DNA of 64,000 nt from Hoyosella altamirensis (GTDB lineage Bacteria; Actinomycetota; Actinomycetes; Mycobacteriales; Mycobacteriaceae): contig NZ_JACHWS010000002.1 in the NCBI RefSeq assembly GCF_014191505.1, positions 1-64,000 on the forward strand, read 5' to 3'. A model generated the notes under the pieces. The model ran no database searches. It worked only from the letters and a program-made list of their open reading frames with translations, and was not told where the DNA came from. This document shows, piece by piece, positions 52,412-61,180 of this stretch (position 1 is the first letter of the stretch; each line of letters opens with the position of its first letter). The translations under genes and the position numbers were made by a program.

Positions 52412-53004
52412 CACGCGGCCTCCCGCCGTGCAGAGCGCAGGGCACGGGCCCACCAGAGGAGCTGATCAAAAAATGCAGTCGCCGCAGCTCGCGCGGAATC
52501 AGCGTTGACCGGCTGGCCCTCGTTGTCGAAGCGTTCCCAGAAGTTCGCGAAACTCAGCACATTGCGGATCGTCATAGTTCGCAGTTCGGCGAAGACGCTC
52601 CGGAGTTGCTCGACGGCTTCGATTCCGCCGCTCACACCCCCGTAGGATACGAACCCCACTGGAGTAGCCGCCCACTCTTCGTGGAACCAGTCGATCGCAT
52701 TCTTCAGCGAAGCCGGATAACCCCGGTTGTACACCGGCGTGACGATTACGACCGCGTCCGCGGCCTGGATGCGCTTCCCTAGCATGGCGACCTCTTCTGC
52801 CACCGGTGCGTGCTCGTCGTCACCAGGCAGAACAACCGGCAGCCTGATGTCAGCGAGGTCAGCGACATCGAGATCAATGTCGTCACGTTCACGCGCGCGC
52901 TCCGCTGCCCATGCCGCGGGAACGTGCCCGAAGCGGCCTGCCCGGATGCTGCCCACCAGGAGCAGGACCCGCAGTGGAAATGCAGTGCTGGCCCTAGTCG
53001 ACAT
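52411..53004 (-). CDS. NADPH-dependent FMN reductase
   Basis: A 197-residue flavodoxin-like enzyme. GSIRAGRFG (~18-26) binds FMN phosphate, TPVYNRGYPASLKNAIDW (~87-104) contacts the flavin, and SYGGVSGG follows. It can reduce FMN or quinone-like compounds. Translational coupling to an efflux pump and a divergent TetR suggest joint detoxification of a redox-active compound (inference). Confidence 0.87.
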   Translation of the reverse strand: MSTRASTAFPLRVLLLVGSIRAGRFGHVPAAWAAERARERDDIDLDVADLADIRLPVVLPGDDEHAPVAEEVAMLGKRIQAADAVVIVTPVYNRGYPASLKNAIDWFHEEWAATPVGFVSYGGVSGGIEAVEQLRSVFAELRTMTIRNVLSFANFWERFDNEGQPVNADSARAAATAFFDQLLWWARALRSARREAA

Positions 53005-53029
53005 GTCTTCACTCCCTTTCCGACTGTTC

Positions 53030-53063
53030 CATTACGTTCCGTATCGTAATGTTACGTTATCCT
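53030..53063 (+). promoter_or_regulatory. Operator palindrome and -10 box of leaderless tetR
   Basis: CATTACG and CGTAATG (53030-53036 and 53045-53051) are perfect arms around TTCCGTAT, followed by an extra GTTACGTTA. TATCCT (53058-53063) ends 7 nt before ATG 53071, indicating a leaderless mRNA. The flavin reductase gene starts 25 bp from the other side. Confidence 0.7.
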
Positions 53064-53070
53064 GTAAATC

Positions 53071-53748
53071 ATGTCCATCCCGCACCATTCCGGCGAGACC
53101 GCCGTCGGCCGCCCCCGCGATCCGCAACTGGACGACGCGATACTCCGCGCCACGCTCGCGGTCCTCGACGAGACGGGATACGCCAAGCTCTCGCTGGAAG
53201 AAGTAGCTCGGCGAGCGGGCACGACCAGGCCCGCGATTTACCGCCGCTGGCCCGGCCGTGTGCCTCTAGTACTGGCAGCAATCGCCGTGCGGCTGGCCGT
53301 CCCGACGCCGCCGGACACGGGCTGCACTCTGTGTGACCTCGGCGAGGGCCTCAACGTTTTCCTCGCCGCCTACCGCACCATCAGGCCCGACGTACTCATT
53401 GCGCTGTACGCCGACTGCGCAACAGACCCAGAACTTCGCGGCCGCTACATGTCGACCGTCGTCGAGCCGCCCCGCCAGGCGGTCGGCTGCACCATAGACC
53501 GGGCAATCGGGCGCGGGGACCTTCGGGCTGACCTGGACCGGGAGATGCTGCTCGACATGGTCAGCTCACTTGTCCACTACAGGGCGCTATTTGGCCGCCT
53601 CCACCTCACTGATACAGAAGCCGAAGAAGCGATCGAGACGCTACTCCGCGGAGCTGCCGTCGATTACGAGGCTCTTGTCGAACACAGCGAAGCTATGGAG
53701 CTTGAACACACTGCACCGGGCGGTAGCCATACCGCCCACCACACCTAA
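53071..53748 (+). CDS. TetR-family regulator
   Basis: A 225-residue regulator. The helix-turn-helix (~20-65) contains ILRATLAVLDETGYAKLSLEEVARRAGTTRPAIYRRWPGR by pattern, close to TetR_C_11/AcrR-type efflux repressors. The C-terminal domain starts at a CTLCDLGEGLNVFLAAY helix with two Cys. It likely represses the divergent flavin reductase-MFS operon and itself through the palindrome. It overlaps the convergent aminotransferase gene by four bases. Confidence 0.87.
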   Translation: MSIPHHSGETAVGRPRDPQLDDAILRATLAVLDETGYAKLSLEEVARRAGTTRPAIYRRWPGRVPLVLAAIAVRLAVPTPPDTGCTLCDLGEGLNVFLAAYRTIRPDVLIALYADCATDPELRGRYMSTVVEPPRQAVGCTIDRAIGRGDLRADLDREMLLDMVSSLVHYRALFGRLHLTDTEAEEAIETLLRGAAVDYEALVEHSEAMELEHTAPGGSHTAHHT

Positions 53749-54602
53749 TCCGCTTTCTCGACAGCCCGGTCGACCAGACGCGCCACCTCGACCGCCGCAG
53801 CAGGCTCGGGCATACGAATCCCATTGAGGGAGGTGATCCGCGCACCCAGCGCGACACTCGACACCAGCCATGCGCCGTCCGCGTTGATCAGATCAACGAC
53901 TGTGAGCGGCGCGTAGGTGGCTGTGAAGCCATACTCCTCAGCCATGGCGAATACGGCTTGCTGGGTCGTGCCCGGCAGAACGCCATAATCGAGCGGCGGC
54001 GTGAGCAGTTCACGTCCGCGCAGAATCATAACGGTGGATCGCGGCCCTTCGAGAACGTAGCCGTCGGAGCTGACGAACACAGCGTCGTCAGCACCGTTGC
54101 GAAGGGCGTACCGGATCGCGGCCATGTTCACGGCGTACGACAATGTCTTCGCCCCCAGGAGCAGCCAGGGTGCGAACTCTTTGAGATCACTTGCGTACCC
54201 GCGTTCCAGCGTGATCACGGTGACGCCACTAGACCGCGCCTGATGCACCCGCTGATTCAGCGGGCTCACCAGCACATAGGCAGTGATCGCACTACCGGCG
54301 TTCTCTCGGCCCCGGCTGTACACAAGACGCAGAGCACCTTCGCGCCGGTCACCCCAGCGCTGGACAGCCATCGCCACAGCATCACGCCAGTCGCTGGGTG
54401 CAGTTTCGGGAAGGTCAAGCAACTCCGCGGAGTGCGCGAGCCGCGCCAGGTGAGCCTCCAGGTTCAGCGCTTTCCCCCGCCGGACAAGGAGTGTTTCGAA
54501 AACCCCATCTCCGCGCAGCGCAGCCATATCGTCCGCGTGCAACAGAGGCTCATCCGCGTCAAGAAGCTCGCAATCGAGCGTCACCAGAACCTGCTCAGCC
54601 AT
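53745..54602 (-). CDS. Aminotransferase class IV / aminodeoxychorismate lyase-like
   Basis: A 285-residue PLP enzyme. The FETLLVRRGK segment (~35-44), the PLP lysine in LLGAKTLSYAVNM and the phosphate cup GVLPGTTQQAVFAMA are visible. Homologue of Rv0812, assigned as PabC (4-amino-4-deoxychorismate lyase) for folate; branched-chain or D-amino acid transaminase activity cannot be excluded. It marks the return to conserved gene order and is divergent from the YgfZ-type gene (43 bp). Confidence 0.86.
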   Translation of the reverse strand: MAEQVLVTLDCELLDADEPLLHADDMAALRGDGVFETLLVRRGKALNLEAHLARLAHSAELLDLPETAPSDWRDAVAMAVQRWGDRREGALRLVYSRGRENAGSAITAYVLVSPLNQRVHQARSSGVTVITLERGYASDLKEFAPWLLLGAKTLSYAVNMAAIRYALRNGADDAVFVSSDGYVLEGPRSTVMILRGRELLTPPLDYGVLPGTTQQAVFAMAEEYGFTATYAPLTVVDLINADGAWLVSSVALGARITSLNGIRMPEPAAAVEVARLVDRAVEKAD

Positions 54603-54631
54603 GAACGAAAGCGTATTCGGCGGTGCGCCCG

Positions 54632-54637
54632 TAGGAT
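54632..54637 (+). promoter_or_regulatory. -10 box of leaderless ygfZ-type gene
   Basis: TAGGAT ends 7 nt before GTG 54645. There is no Shine-Dalgarno at a useful distance, so the mRNA probably starts at the GTG. Confidence 0.5.
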
Positions 54638-54644
54638 CGTTGAC

Positions 54645-55799
54645 GTGGCCGATCCCGATACACGCGAACGAGGCAACGCTCCCGACGACACCAGCACATC
54701 TACCGCAGCGACATATTCAAGTCCGCTCCTTGCCGTACCAGGTGCTGTACCAGCACCCGAAGAATGGCCTGATCAGGGGGTTGCCTGGCATTGCGGTGAT
54801 CCACTGGTCGAGCAGCGCGAAGCAACAACCGGCCTAGTAGTGATCGATCGATCACACCGGAGTGTGATCTCCGTGACAGGTGCCGACCGCCTCACCTGGC
54901 TGCACTCCCTGACGAGCCAGAGCTTCACTGACCTCCCCGACGGGGCGACGGCCGAGAGTTTGATCCTCGACATCAACGGGCGCATCGAACACCATTTCGT
55001 CGCTACACACTTCGATGGCACCGTCTGGCTGGACACTGAGCGCGAGTACGCGGCGGCACTCCTGAGCTATTTGCAGAAGATGGTCTTCTGGTCGAAGGTC
55101 GAGGTCCGCGAAGCGGACATGGCGGTTCTCACCCTGATCGGCCCAGCACTGGCGAATGCGATACCCGACACAACAAAGGCAGTTGCTCTGCCCGAGGGCG
55201 GGTTCACACGGCCGCTGGGATGGCCGGCAGAGGGCCGCGCAGATGCCGTGGTCCCCCGTTCACAACTGGCTCGGTGGTGGACGGAGTTCACACACGCGGG
55301 AGCCCGCCCAGCAGGCACGTGGGCACTGGAAGCGCTCCGCGTGACGTCGCTGCGCCCCAGAGTTGGCGTCGACACGGACGAGCGCACCATTCCCCACGAG
55401 GCTCGCTGGATCGGGACAGCTGAGCAGCACGGCGCCGTCCACCTCGAGAAAGGCTGCTACCGCGGGCAGGAGACAGTGGCCCGCGTGCACAACCTCGGCA
55501 AACCGCCCCGGCACCTGGTCTTGTTACACCTTGACGGTTCAGATGAACATCGACCGATGACAGGCGACCCGGTAACCGCGGGGGGCCGGACCGTCGGCCG
55601 TGTGGGCACCCTCATCGATCACTTCGAGTTCGGACCGGTTGCGCTGGCCTTGATGAAGCGAACTATCACCCCTGAAACCGAACTCACGGCGGGGGCGCCT
55701 GGCCGTGAGGTCGCTGCATCCATCGACCCCGATTCTCTGCCCCTATACGAGGAAGTGCAGCCTGGGCGGGCGGCAGTCGACAAACTCCGCGGACGCTGA
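54645..55799 (+). CDS. ygfZ: Folate-dependent Fe-S cluster repair protein YgfZ
   Basis: A 384-residue GcvT-like protein. The signature KGCYRGQE (with the conserved Cys) is complete, and VTGADRLTWLHSLTSQ marks the folate-binding start of the domain (~residues 78-93). YgfZ/IbaG-type proteins help build or repair certain Fe-S enzymes with tetrahydrofolate. GTG 54645 gives the expected length; the open frame upstream is antisense to the aminotransferase. Position matches Rv0811c. Confidence 0.88.
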   Translation: MADPDTRERGNAPDDTSTSTAATYSSPLLAVPGAVPAPEEWPDQGVAWHCGDPLVEQREATTGLVVIDRSHRSVISVTGADRLTWLHSLTSQSFTDLPDGATAESLILDINGRIEHHFVATHFDGTVWLDTEREYAAALLSYLQKMVFWSKVEVREADMAVLTLIGPALANAIPDTTKAVALPEGGFTRPLGWPAEGRADAVVPRSQLARWWTEFTHAGARPAGTWALEALRVTSLRPRVGVDTDERTIPHEARWIGTAEQHGAVHLEKGCYRGQETVARVHNLGKPPRHLVLLHLDGSDEHRPMTGDPVTAGGRTVGRVGTLIDHFEFGPVALALMKRTITPETELTAGAPGREVAASIDPDSLPLYEEVQPGRAAVDKLRGR

Positions 55800-55811
55800 A
55801 GGACCCACCCA

Positions 55812-56768
55812 GTGATGCACTACGTACCGCTCGTTGAAGTCGTCCGGTCCGGTTTCGTCGAGTGTGTCCACCATGGGGCGCTCGCCATCCTTGCCCCGGG
55901 CGGCCAAGTACTCCATTTACGCGGAAGTATCGATGCGCCGATCTATCCGCGGTCTACGAACAAACCTTTACAGGCCGTGGGCCTCCTCCGTGCCGGTTAC
56001 AAGCCCGCAGATGATGAACACATGGCACTTGCCACGGCGTCACATGAAGGCGAGCCCGATCATGTGGCGATTGTCACAGGGATGCTCGACGGGATCGGCG
56101 CCACTGAGGAGATGCTCCAGTGCCCGCCCGATCTTCCCCTCAACGAAGCGGCCCGGGCCAGGGTGATCCACCGGGGCGAAGGGCCGCGGAAGATCTACAT
56201 GAACTGCTCGGGCAAGCACGCGGCGATGCTTGCCGCGTGCATCGAGCAGGACTGGCCGACGGAAAGCTATCTGGATCCAGCCCATCCCCTGCAAGTTCAC
56301 CTGGCCGCCACCGTGCGCGAAATCGCCGAGGAACCGGAACACCCATCCGGTGTCGATGGGTGCGGACTGCCGATCATCCCCGTCACCCTGACGGGACTCG
56401 CCCGAGCGTTCCAGAAGCTTGTGACAGCCACAGATGGCACTTTTGAGCACCAGGTCACGAGTGCAATTTCCACTCATCCGTATTTGATGTCCGGCACCGG
56501 GAAGCCAGATGTCATCCTGATGCGCACGGTACCTGGCTTCATCTGTAAATCAGGCGCCGAAGGCGTATTCGCAGGAGCACTGCCGGACGGTACAGCCTTC
56601 GCGTTCAAGTTCGCCGACGGCCATGAACGTCCCCGATTGCCCCTGGCCGCTGCTGTCCTCCACGCTCTCGGCGCCCAGGGTGCCGACAAATTACCCGCGA
56701 CGCCAGTTCTGGGTGGCGGGCAGCGAGTCGGCGAAGTGCGTGCTGCCACCGACGCCGTCCCCTTGTGA
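55812..56768 (+). CDS. L-asparaginase II family protein (Rhizobium-type)
   Basis: A 318-residue protein of the PF06089 asparaginase family, unrelated to the classical bacterial enzyme. Motifs include RSGFVECVHHG (~12-22), PIYPRSTNKPLQA, SHEGEPDH, MNCSGKHAAML and GVDGCGLPI. The Ser/Lys and Cys-rich sites of this family are conserved (STNK, SGKH). It hydrolyses asparagine to aspartate and ammonia. It lies 12 bp after ygfZ and is probably co-transcribed. Confidence 0.86.
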   Translation: MMHYVPLVEVVRSGFVECVHHGALAILAPGGQVLHLRGSIDAPIYPRSTNKPLQAVGLLRAGYKPADDEHMALATASHEGEPDHVAIVTGMLDGIGATEEMLQCPPDLPLNEAARARVIHRGEGPRKIYMNCSGKHAAMLAACIEQDWPTESYLDPAHPLQVHLAATVREIAEEPEHPSGVDGCGLPIIPVTLTGLARAFQKLVTATDGTFEHQVTSAISTHPYLMSGTGKPDVILMRTVPGFICKSGAEGVFAGALPDGTAFAFKFADGHERPRLPLAAAVLHALGAQGADKLPATPVLGGGQRVGEVRAATDAVPL

Positions 56769-56823
56769 GAAATCCGGGCCAGCAAGCATAGCTGTACGAC
56801 AAATGCGGTAGGGTTCACATCGC

Positions 56824-56835
56824 TTGCGTACGCAA
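56824..56835. promoter_or_regulatory. 12-bp perfect palindrome before the DUF3073 gene
   Basis: TTGCGTACGCAA is self-complementary, 124 bp before ATG 56959. The 190-bp gap also holds TAGAGT (near 56874), a possible -10. No gene is seen in the gap. Confidence 0.35.
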
Positions 56836-56958
56836 TCGGAGACGTCATTGCGGCGCAAGTCCGCGTCTCGCGGTAGAGTGTTTGCCAGGAAGAACATCAG
56901 ACACGAACGGGGTCGCCAAATCCCCAGGCCACCCCGACATCGCGCGAGGGGGTCAGCC

Positions 56959-57174
56959 ATGGGCCGCGGCCGGGCTAAGGCGAAGCAGACCAAGGTTGCA
57001 CGGGCACTGAAATACAGCTCACCGAATACGGACTTCGACCGGCTTCAGCGAGAGCTGTCGGGAACGCCATCGAGCCCCTCGCGGGACGATACGTTCTCCG
57101 ACGACGCGTACGAGAAGGAATACTCGCGCTGGGTCGATGACGATGACGCGAGCTGGAGCCGCGGAGCTTCCTAG
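56959..57174 (+). CDS. DUF3073 small acidic/basic protein
   Basis: A 71-residue protein. The basic N-terminus MGRGRAKAKQTKVARALKY is followed by an acidic C-terminal half (DDAYEKEYSRWVDDDD). This is the DUF3073 family (Rv0810c), restricted to actinobacteria and of unknown role; the charge layout suggests nucleic-acid or ribosome contact, without proof. GAGGGGG precedes ATG. A strong terminator follows. Confidence 0.9.
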   Translation: MGRGRAKAKQTKVARALKYSSPNTDFDRLQRELSGTPSSPSRDDTFSDDAYEKEYSRWVDDDDASWSRGAS

Positions 57175-57188
57175 CTTCCCTACGTCGC

Positions 57189-57224
57189 AACGGGCGGGGT
57201 GCCTTGTGAGGCACCCCGCCCGTT
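57189..57224. terminator. 15-bp bidirectional terminator
   Basis: AACGGGCGGGGTGCC pairs perfectly with GGCACCCCGCCCGTT around TTGTGA. It separates the convergent DUF3073 and purM genes. Confidence 0.88.
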
Positions 57225-57240
57225 GTGCAGCACTGCGCAT

Positions 57241-58329
57241 TTAGAAGCGCGGATGTTCCCCCACGAGGATCGCGCGCACGTCATCGCCAGCGTGGACTTC
57301 ATTTGCCTTGCGGACCGTGCCGATCGTCCAGCAGCTCATGTGGCGAGCAGTCAGCACCGCCAGGGTGCGGTCAACGTCGTCAGGCGCCACCACAGCGATC
57401 ATTCCGACGCCCATATTGAAGGTGCGTTCCATTTCGGCTGTTTCGACCCTGCCGCGCTGCGAGATCATCCGGAAAATTGGTGCTGGGCTCCACGTGCCAC
57501 GGTCGAGTTCAGCGACAAGACCCCTCGGCATCACGCGTGAAAGGTTCTCTGCAAGCCCGCCGCCAGTGACATGAGCGAATGTCCGGACATCCGTTTCCGC
57601 GATAACCGCGAGGCAGTCGCGGGCGTAGATGCGCGTGGGCTCGAGCAACTCCTCACCGAGGGTGCGCCCGAATTCCTCCACGTGACCGGTCAGCGACATT
57701 CGGTTGATTTCGAGCAGAACACGCCGGGCGAGCGAATACCCGTTCGAGTGGAGTCCAGAGGATGCCATTGCGATCACCACGTCACCCGGGCGTACGCGAT
57801 CCGGGCCCAGGACAGAATCCGCCTCGACCACACCCACTCCCGTTGCGGACAAGTCGTAGTCCGAGTCCCCCATCAGCCCGGGATGTTCGGCTGTCTCGCC
57901 CCCAAGCAGCGCACAGCCCGCCTGCACGCAGCCTTCAGCGATGCCAGACACGATCTGCGCGACCTTCTCGGGAACTACCTTGCCCACGGCGATGTAGTCC
58001 TGCAGGAACAACGGTTCAGCGCCGCAGACGACGAGGTCGTCGACCACCATGGCCACCAGGTCAAGACCAACGGTGTCATGTTTGTCCATCGCCTGTGCGA
58101 CGGCGATCTTTGTGCCAACACCATCGGTCGATGCCGCGAGCAGGGGCTCACGATACTTGTCCTTGAGTGCGAACAGACCGGCGAACCCACCGAGGCCACC
58201 GACGACTTCCGGCCGGGTCGCCTTCTTCGCAAGTGGCTTGAACAGTTCCACCGCGCGCTCTCCAGCGTCGATGTCGACACCGGACGCCGCGTAGGAGGCT
58301 CCGGCCGTTGTGGTGTTGTCGTCGATCAT
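57241..58329 (-). CDS. purM: Phosphoribosylformylglycinamidine cyclo-ligase
   Basis: A 362-residue AIR synthetase, fifth step of purine synthesis: it closes the imidazole ring of FGAM with ATP. Visible motifs are YAASGVDIDAGERAVELFK, ASTDGVGTKIAVAQ, the DLVVCGAEPLFLQDY stretch and GGETAEHPGL. Full length and intact. In M. tuberculosis purF directly precedes purM; here an SDR gene lies between. Confidence 0.95.
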   Translation of the reverse strand: MIDDNTTTAGASYAASGVDIDAGERAVELFKPLAKKATRPEVVGGLGGFAGLFALKDKYREPLLAASTDGVGTKIAVAQAMDKHDTVGLDLVAMVVDDLVVCGAEPLFLQDYIAVGKVVPEKVAQIVSGIAEGCVQAGCALLGGETAEHPGLMGDSDYDLSATGVGVVEADSVLGPDRVRPGDVVIAMASSGLHSNGYSLARRVLLEINRMSLTGHVEEFGRTLGEELLEPTRIYARDCLAVIAETDVRTFAHVTGGGLAENLSRVMPRGLVAELDRGTWSPAPIFRMISQRGRVETAEMERTFNMGVGMIAVVAPDDVDRTLAVLTARHMSCWTIGTVRKANEVHAGDDVRAILVGEHPRF

Positions 58330-58409
58330 GAGGTTCGTGTGCTCCGCCCCTGGTGTGTCACAGTTACGGTGTAACGCTACCGGACATCGTGGCGGGGTGG
58401 AGCGGCCCT

Positions 58410-59393
58410 CTATCGCTCAAGCTCGGAGTAGTCGACTCCAGTAACCGCGATCGACTTTTCCCACAACGCGAGAGCTAATTGATGATCGTCCGCGTCCTTA
58501 CTTCTCGGGCATCTGCTCACAGGCCCTTTCACTCCCCCGAACTCGGAGGGACCGAGGAAGTCGTTGTTGCGCACGTCTGGCATTGCCGCGGCGTAGAGCG
58601 TGCTGAACGCACCTTCTTCCGCGGATTTCGCGTTCATCGCGACAATCTGCCGCACCATCCTGCGCAGTCCCAGCGTCGGAACCACCGGATCAAAGAGGTC
58701 CGTCGCTGCGGCGCCTGGATGCGCGCCAACGGATAGCAGCGACGCGTTCGCCGATTCTGTCCGCCTCGCCAGTTCCGCTGTGAACAGCAGGTTGGCAAGT
58801 TTCGACTGCACGTACGCGTTGATGCGGAAGTACTTGCGCCGTTTGTAGTTGAGATCCTCGACGTCGAGCTTGCCCTGCTTGTGCATGATCGACGTCACCG
58901 TGACGACCCGGCTCGAGTCAGCTGCAAGCAACTCAGGCAGAAGGTGTCCTGTCAGCGCGAAGTGACCGAGGTGGTTGATGCCGATTTGCGATTCGAAGCC
59001 GTCTTTCGTCTCCCTGTACGGCACTGCCATGAGGCCGGCATTGTTCACCAGCACATCGATGGTGCTCGTATGATCTCTGATTTCGGCTGCGCAGTCACGC
59101 ACCGAAGCCAGGTCGCCAAGATCGAGGTGGACAAGTATCGGCTGATCGGCGGCTGCAACCGAACTGATCTCGTCAAGGGCGGCTTTAGCACGTTCGAGGT
59201 TGCGACAAGCGATGATCACCTTAGCGCTGGCAGCCGCGAGGGCTTTCGCCGACTGTTTACCAAGACCGCCATCACCGCCGGTAATGACAATGGTCTTCCC
59301 CGCTTGCGAAGGGACGTCAGCCGGGGTGAAGTCGGGTGTGGCTAGAGGATCATGATCAGTGCCTGGTTTTGGTGCCGTCTGGTTTGCAGACAT
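58410..59393 (-). CDS. Short-chain dehydrogenase (retinol dehydrogenase-like) between purF and purM
   Basis: A 327-residue extended SDR. The cofactor motif is TGGDGGLG (~38-45), then NNAGLM and a C-terminal ~60-residue extension. The substrate loop reads YKRRKYFRINAYVQSKLANL, giving Tyr and Lys of the YxxxK (YVQSK). ATG 59393 is chosen because GGGAGTGAG precedes it. These enzymes usually act on long or isoprenoid alcohols. It is in the same orientation as the pur genes but has no purine role; it looks inserted. Confidence 0.85.
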   Translation of the reverse strand: MSANQTAPKPGTDHDPLATPDFTPADVPSQAGKTIVITGGDGGLGKQSAKALAAASAKVIIACRNLERAKAALDEISSVAAADQPILVHLDLGDLASVRDCAAEIRDHTSTIDVLVNNAGLMAVPYRETKDGFESQIGINHLGHFALTGHLLPELLAADSSRVVTVTSIMHKQGKLDVEDLNYKRRKYFRINAYVQSKLANLLFTAELARRTESANASLLSVGAHPGAAATDLFDPVVPTLGLRRMVRQIVAMNAKSAEEGAFSTLYAAAMPDVRNNDFLGPSEFGGVKGPVSRCPRSKDADDHQLALALWEKSIAVTGVDYSELER

Positions 59394-59498
59394 TGTTCTC
59401 ACTCCCTGTGATCTGCCCCACACTACTGATCTTAGTCAGTTAGGGCGGAGACGGCACCGCCTGATCTCAAGGATCTCGGCGCTGGGAGGAAACTGTCG

Positions 59499-61103
59499 CT
59501 ATGGAGTAGTGAGCGCGGTGTAACTGCCCGCCGTACCGGCATGCCGCGCCGTGCCATCAGTCGGCGCCGCCGCGGTCTTCTCGGTCGCCTCTGTCGAGTT
59601 GAACATCGCTTCCAGAACGTTCTTGCCAATTCTGCTGTCTTGTGACAGTTCAATTGGATAGACACCGTCGAAACACGCTCGGCACATTCGGGACGAGTCT
59701 TGCGCGGTAGCCGCAGTCATGCCTTCGATGGAGATATACCCGAGGGAGTCTGCCCCAATGGACGAGCGGACCGCTTCGAGCATTTCCTCGGTTGAATCCG
59801 CCCCGTTGGCGATGAGCTCGGCGGGTGATGCGAAGTCGATCCCGTAGAAGCATGGCCATTTGACCGGTGGGGATGCGATCCGGACGTGGATTTCCGTGGC
59901 GCCCGCCTCGCGCAGCATCCGCACGAGCGCACGCTGAGTATTGCCGCGCACAATCGAATCATCAACGACGACTAGCCGCTTTCCCTTGATCATTTCGCGC
60001 AGCGGATTCAGCTTGAGCCTGATACCTAGCTGTCGAATGGTCTGAGAAGGCTGGATGAAGGTGCGGCCCACGTACGCGTTCTTCATCAGGCCCTGGCCGT
60101 AGGGGATCCCCGATCCCTGTGCGTAGCCTGTTGCCGCAGGTGTCCCCGATTCCGGAACTGGAATCACTAGGTCGGCTTCGGCGGGGCATTCACCCGCGAG
60201 ACGACGGCCGATCTCGACGCGAACACCGTGCACGGAGCGACCGGAGATGTAGCTATCCGGCCGGGCGAGGTAGACGTACTCGAAAACGCAGCCCTTCGGC
60301 TCCGGCGTCGCGAATTTCATCGAACGGACGCCGTCCGCATCGATGGCGAGCAGCTCACCCGGCTCGATCTCACGGACGAAGGAGGCGCCGACGATGTCCA
60401 GGGCGGACGTCTCACTGGCCACAACCCAGCCGCGGTCCAGCCGGCCCAGGCACAATGGGCGCACACCGTGTGGATCCCGCGCCGCGTAAAGAGTGTTCTC
60501 GTCCATAAAAGTTAGGCAGAATGCGCCCTTGAGCTGAGGGAAAAGCTCCATTGCAGCTTGTTCGACGCTGGTGTCCGCGGCCGCATGTGCGAGGAGAGCA
60601 CCGACAATGTCGGAGTCAGACGTCGCAGCTTTGCGTCTGCGTCCCGCGAGGAGGCCCGCTTCGCGTGCTTTCGCCGCTAGTTCGGCAGTGTTCACAAGGT
60701 TGCCGTTGTGTCCCAGCGCGATCCCGGTACCCGCACTGGTCGTCCTGAAAATCGGTTGGGCGTTTTCCCACGTTGTCGCGCCAGTTGTCGAATAGCGGCA
60801 GTGTCCCACCGCGACGTGGCCACGCATCGCGACCAGCGTCTGCTCATCGAAAACCTGACTGACGAGCCCGAAATCCTTGAACACGAGGACCTGCCTGCCA
60901 TCCCCGACAGCAATACCAGCGGCTTCCTGGCCACGGTGCTGCAGTGCATACAGGCCGTAGTAGGTCAGCTTCGCGACGTCTTCACCGGGTGCCCATACGC
61001 CGAACACGCCACATTCTTCGCGGGGCTCGTTCTCGGTGGCTTCCTCGTACTGGTCGATAGATGTATCGGTCACAGAGTTCTCACGGATCGAGTCACTGCT
61101 CAC
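59499..61103 (-). CDS. purF: Amidophosphoribosyltransferase
   Basis: A 534-residue enzyme for the first committed step of purine synthesis (PRPP plus glutamine). A ~30-residue propeptide precedes the catalytic Cys31 (EECGVFGV). The PRPP loop is VVVDDSIVRGNT. Cysteines in the C-terminal third (including CRACFDG) fit the Fe-S-containing, Bacillus-type subgroup. GTG start with AAGGGAG upstream. A charged linker and Ala/Thr-rich tail end the protein. Confidence 0.95.
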   Translation of the reverse strand: MSSDSIRENSVTDTSIDQYEEATENEPREECGVFGVWAPGEDVAKLTYYGLYALQHRGQEAAGIAVGDGRQVLVFKDFGLVSQVFDEQTLVAMRGHVAVGHCRYSTTGATTWENAQPIFRTTSAGTGIALGHNGNLVNTAELAAKAREAGLLAGRRRKAATSDSDIVGALLAHAAADTSVEQAAMELFPQLKGAFCLTFMDENTLYAARDPHGVRPLCLGRLDRGWVVASETSALDIVGASFVREIEPGELLAIDADGVRSMKFATPEPKGCVFEYVYLARPDSYISGRSVHGVRVEIGRRLAGECPAEADLVIPVPESGTPAATGYAQGSGIPYGQGLMKNAYVGRTFIQPSQTIRQLGIRLKLNPLREMIKGKRLVVVDDSIVRGNTQRALVRMLREAGATEIHVRIASPPVKWPCFYGIDFASPAELIANGADSTEEMLEAVRSSIGADSLGYISIEGMTAATAQDSSRMCRACFDGVYPIELSQDSRIGKNVLEAMFNSTEATEKTAAAPTDGTARHAGTAGSYTALTTP

Positions 61104-61180
61104 TACGAGACGCTCCCTTAATGCCGGGATCGGGGGTCAGCCCAGTCTACGGTGCCGGCGCGATCGCGGGCGAACCCGCG

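Noticed and set aside
53958-54644. N-terminal extension of the YgfZ reading frame by 229 codons.
   Set aside because: It is antisense to the aminotransferase gene; YgfZ homologues start near the GTG at 54645, which also follows a leaderless -10.
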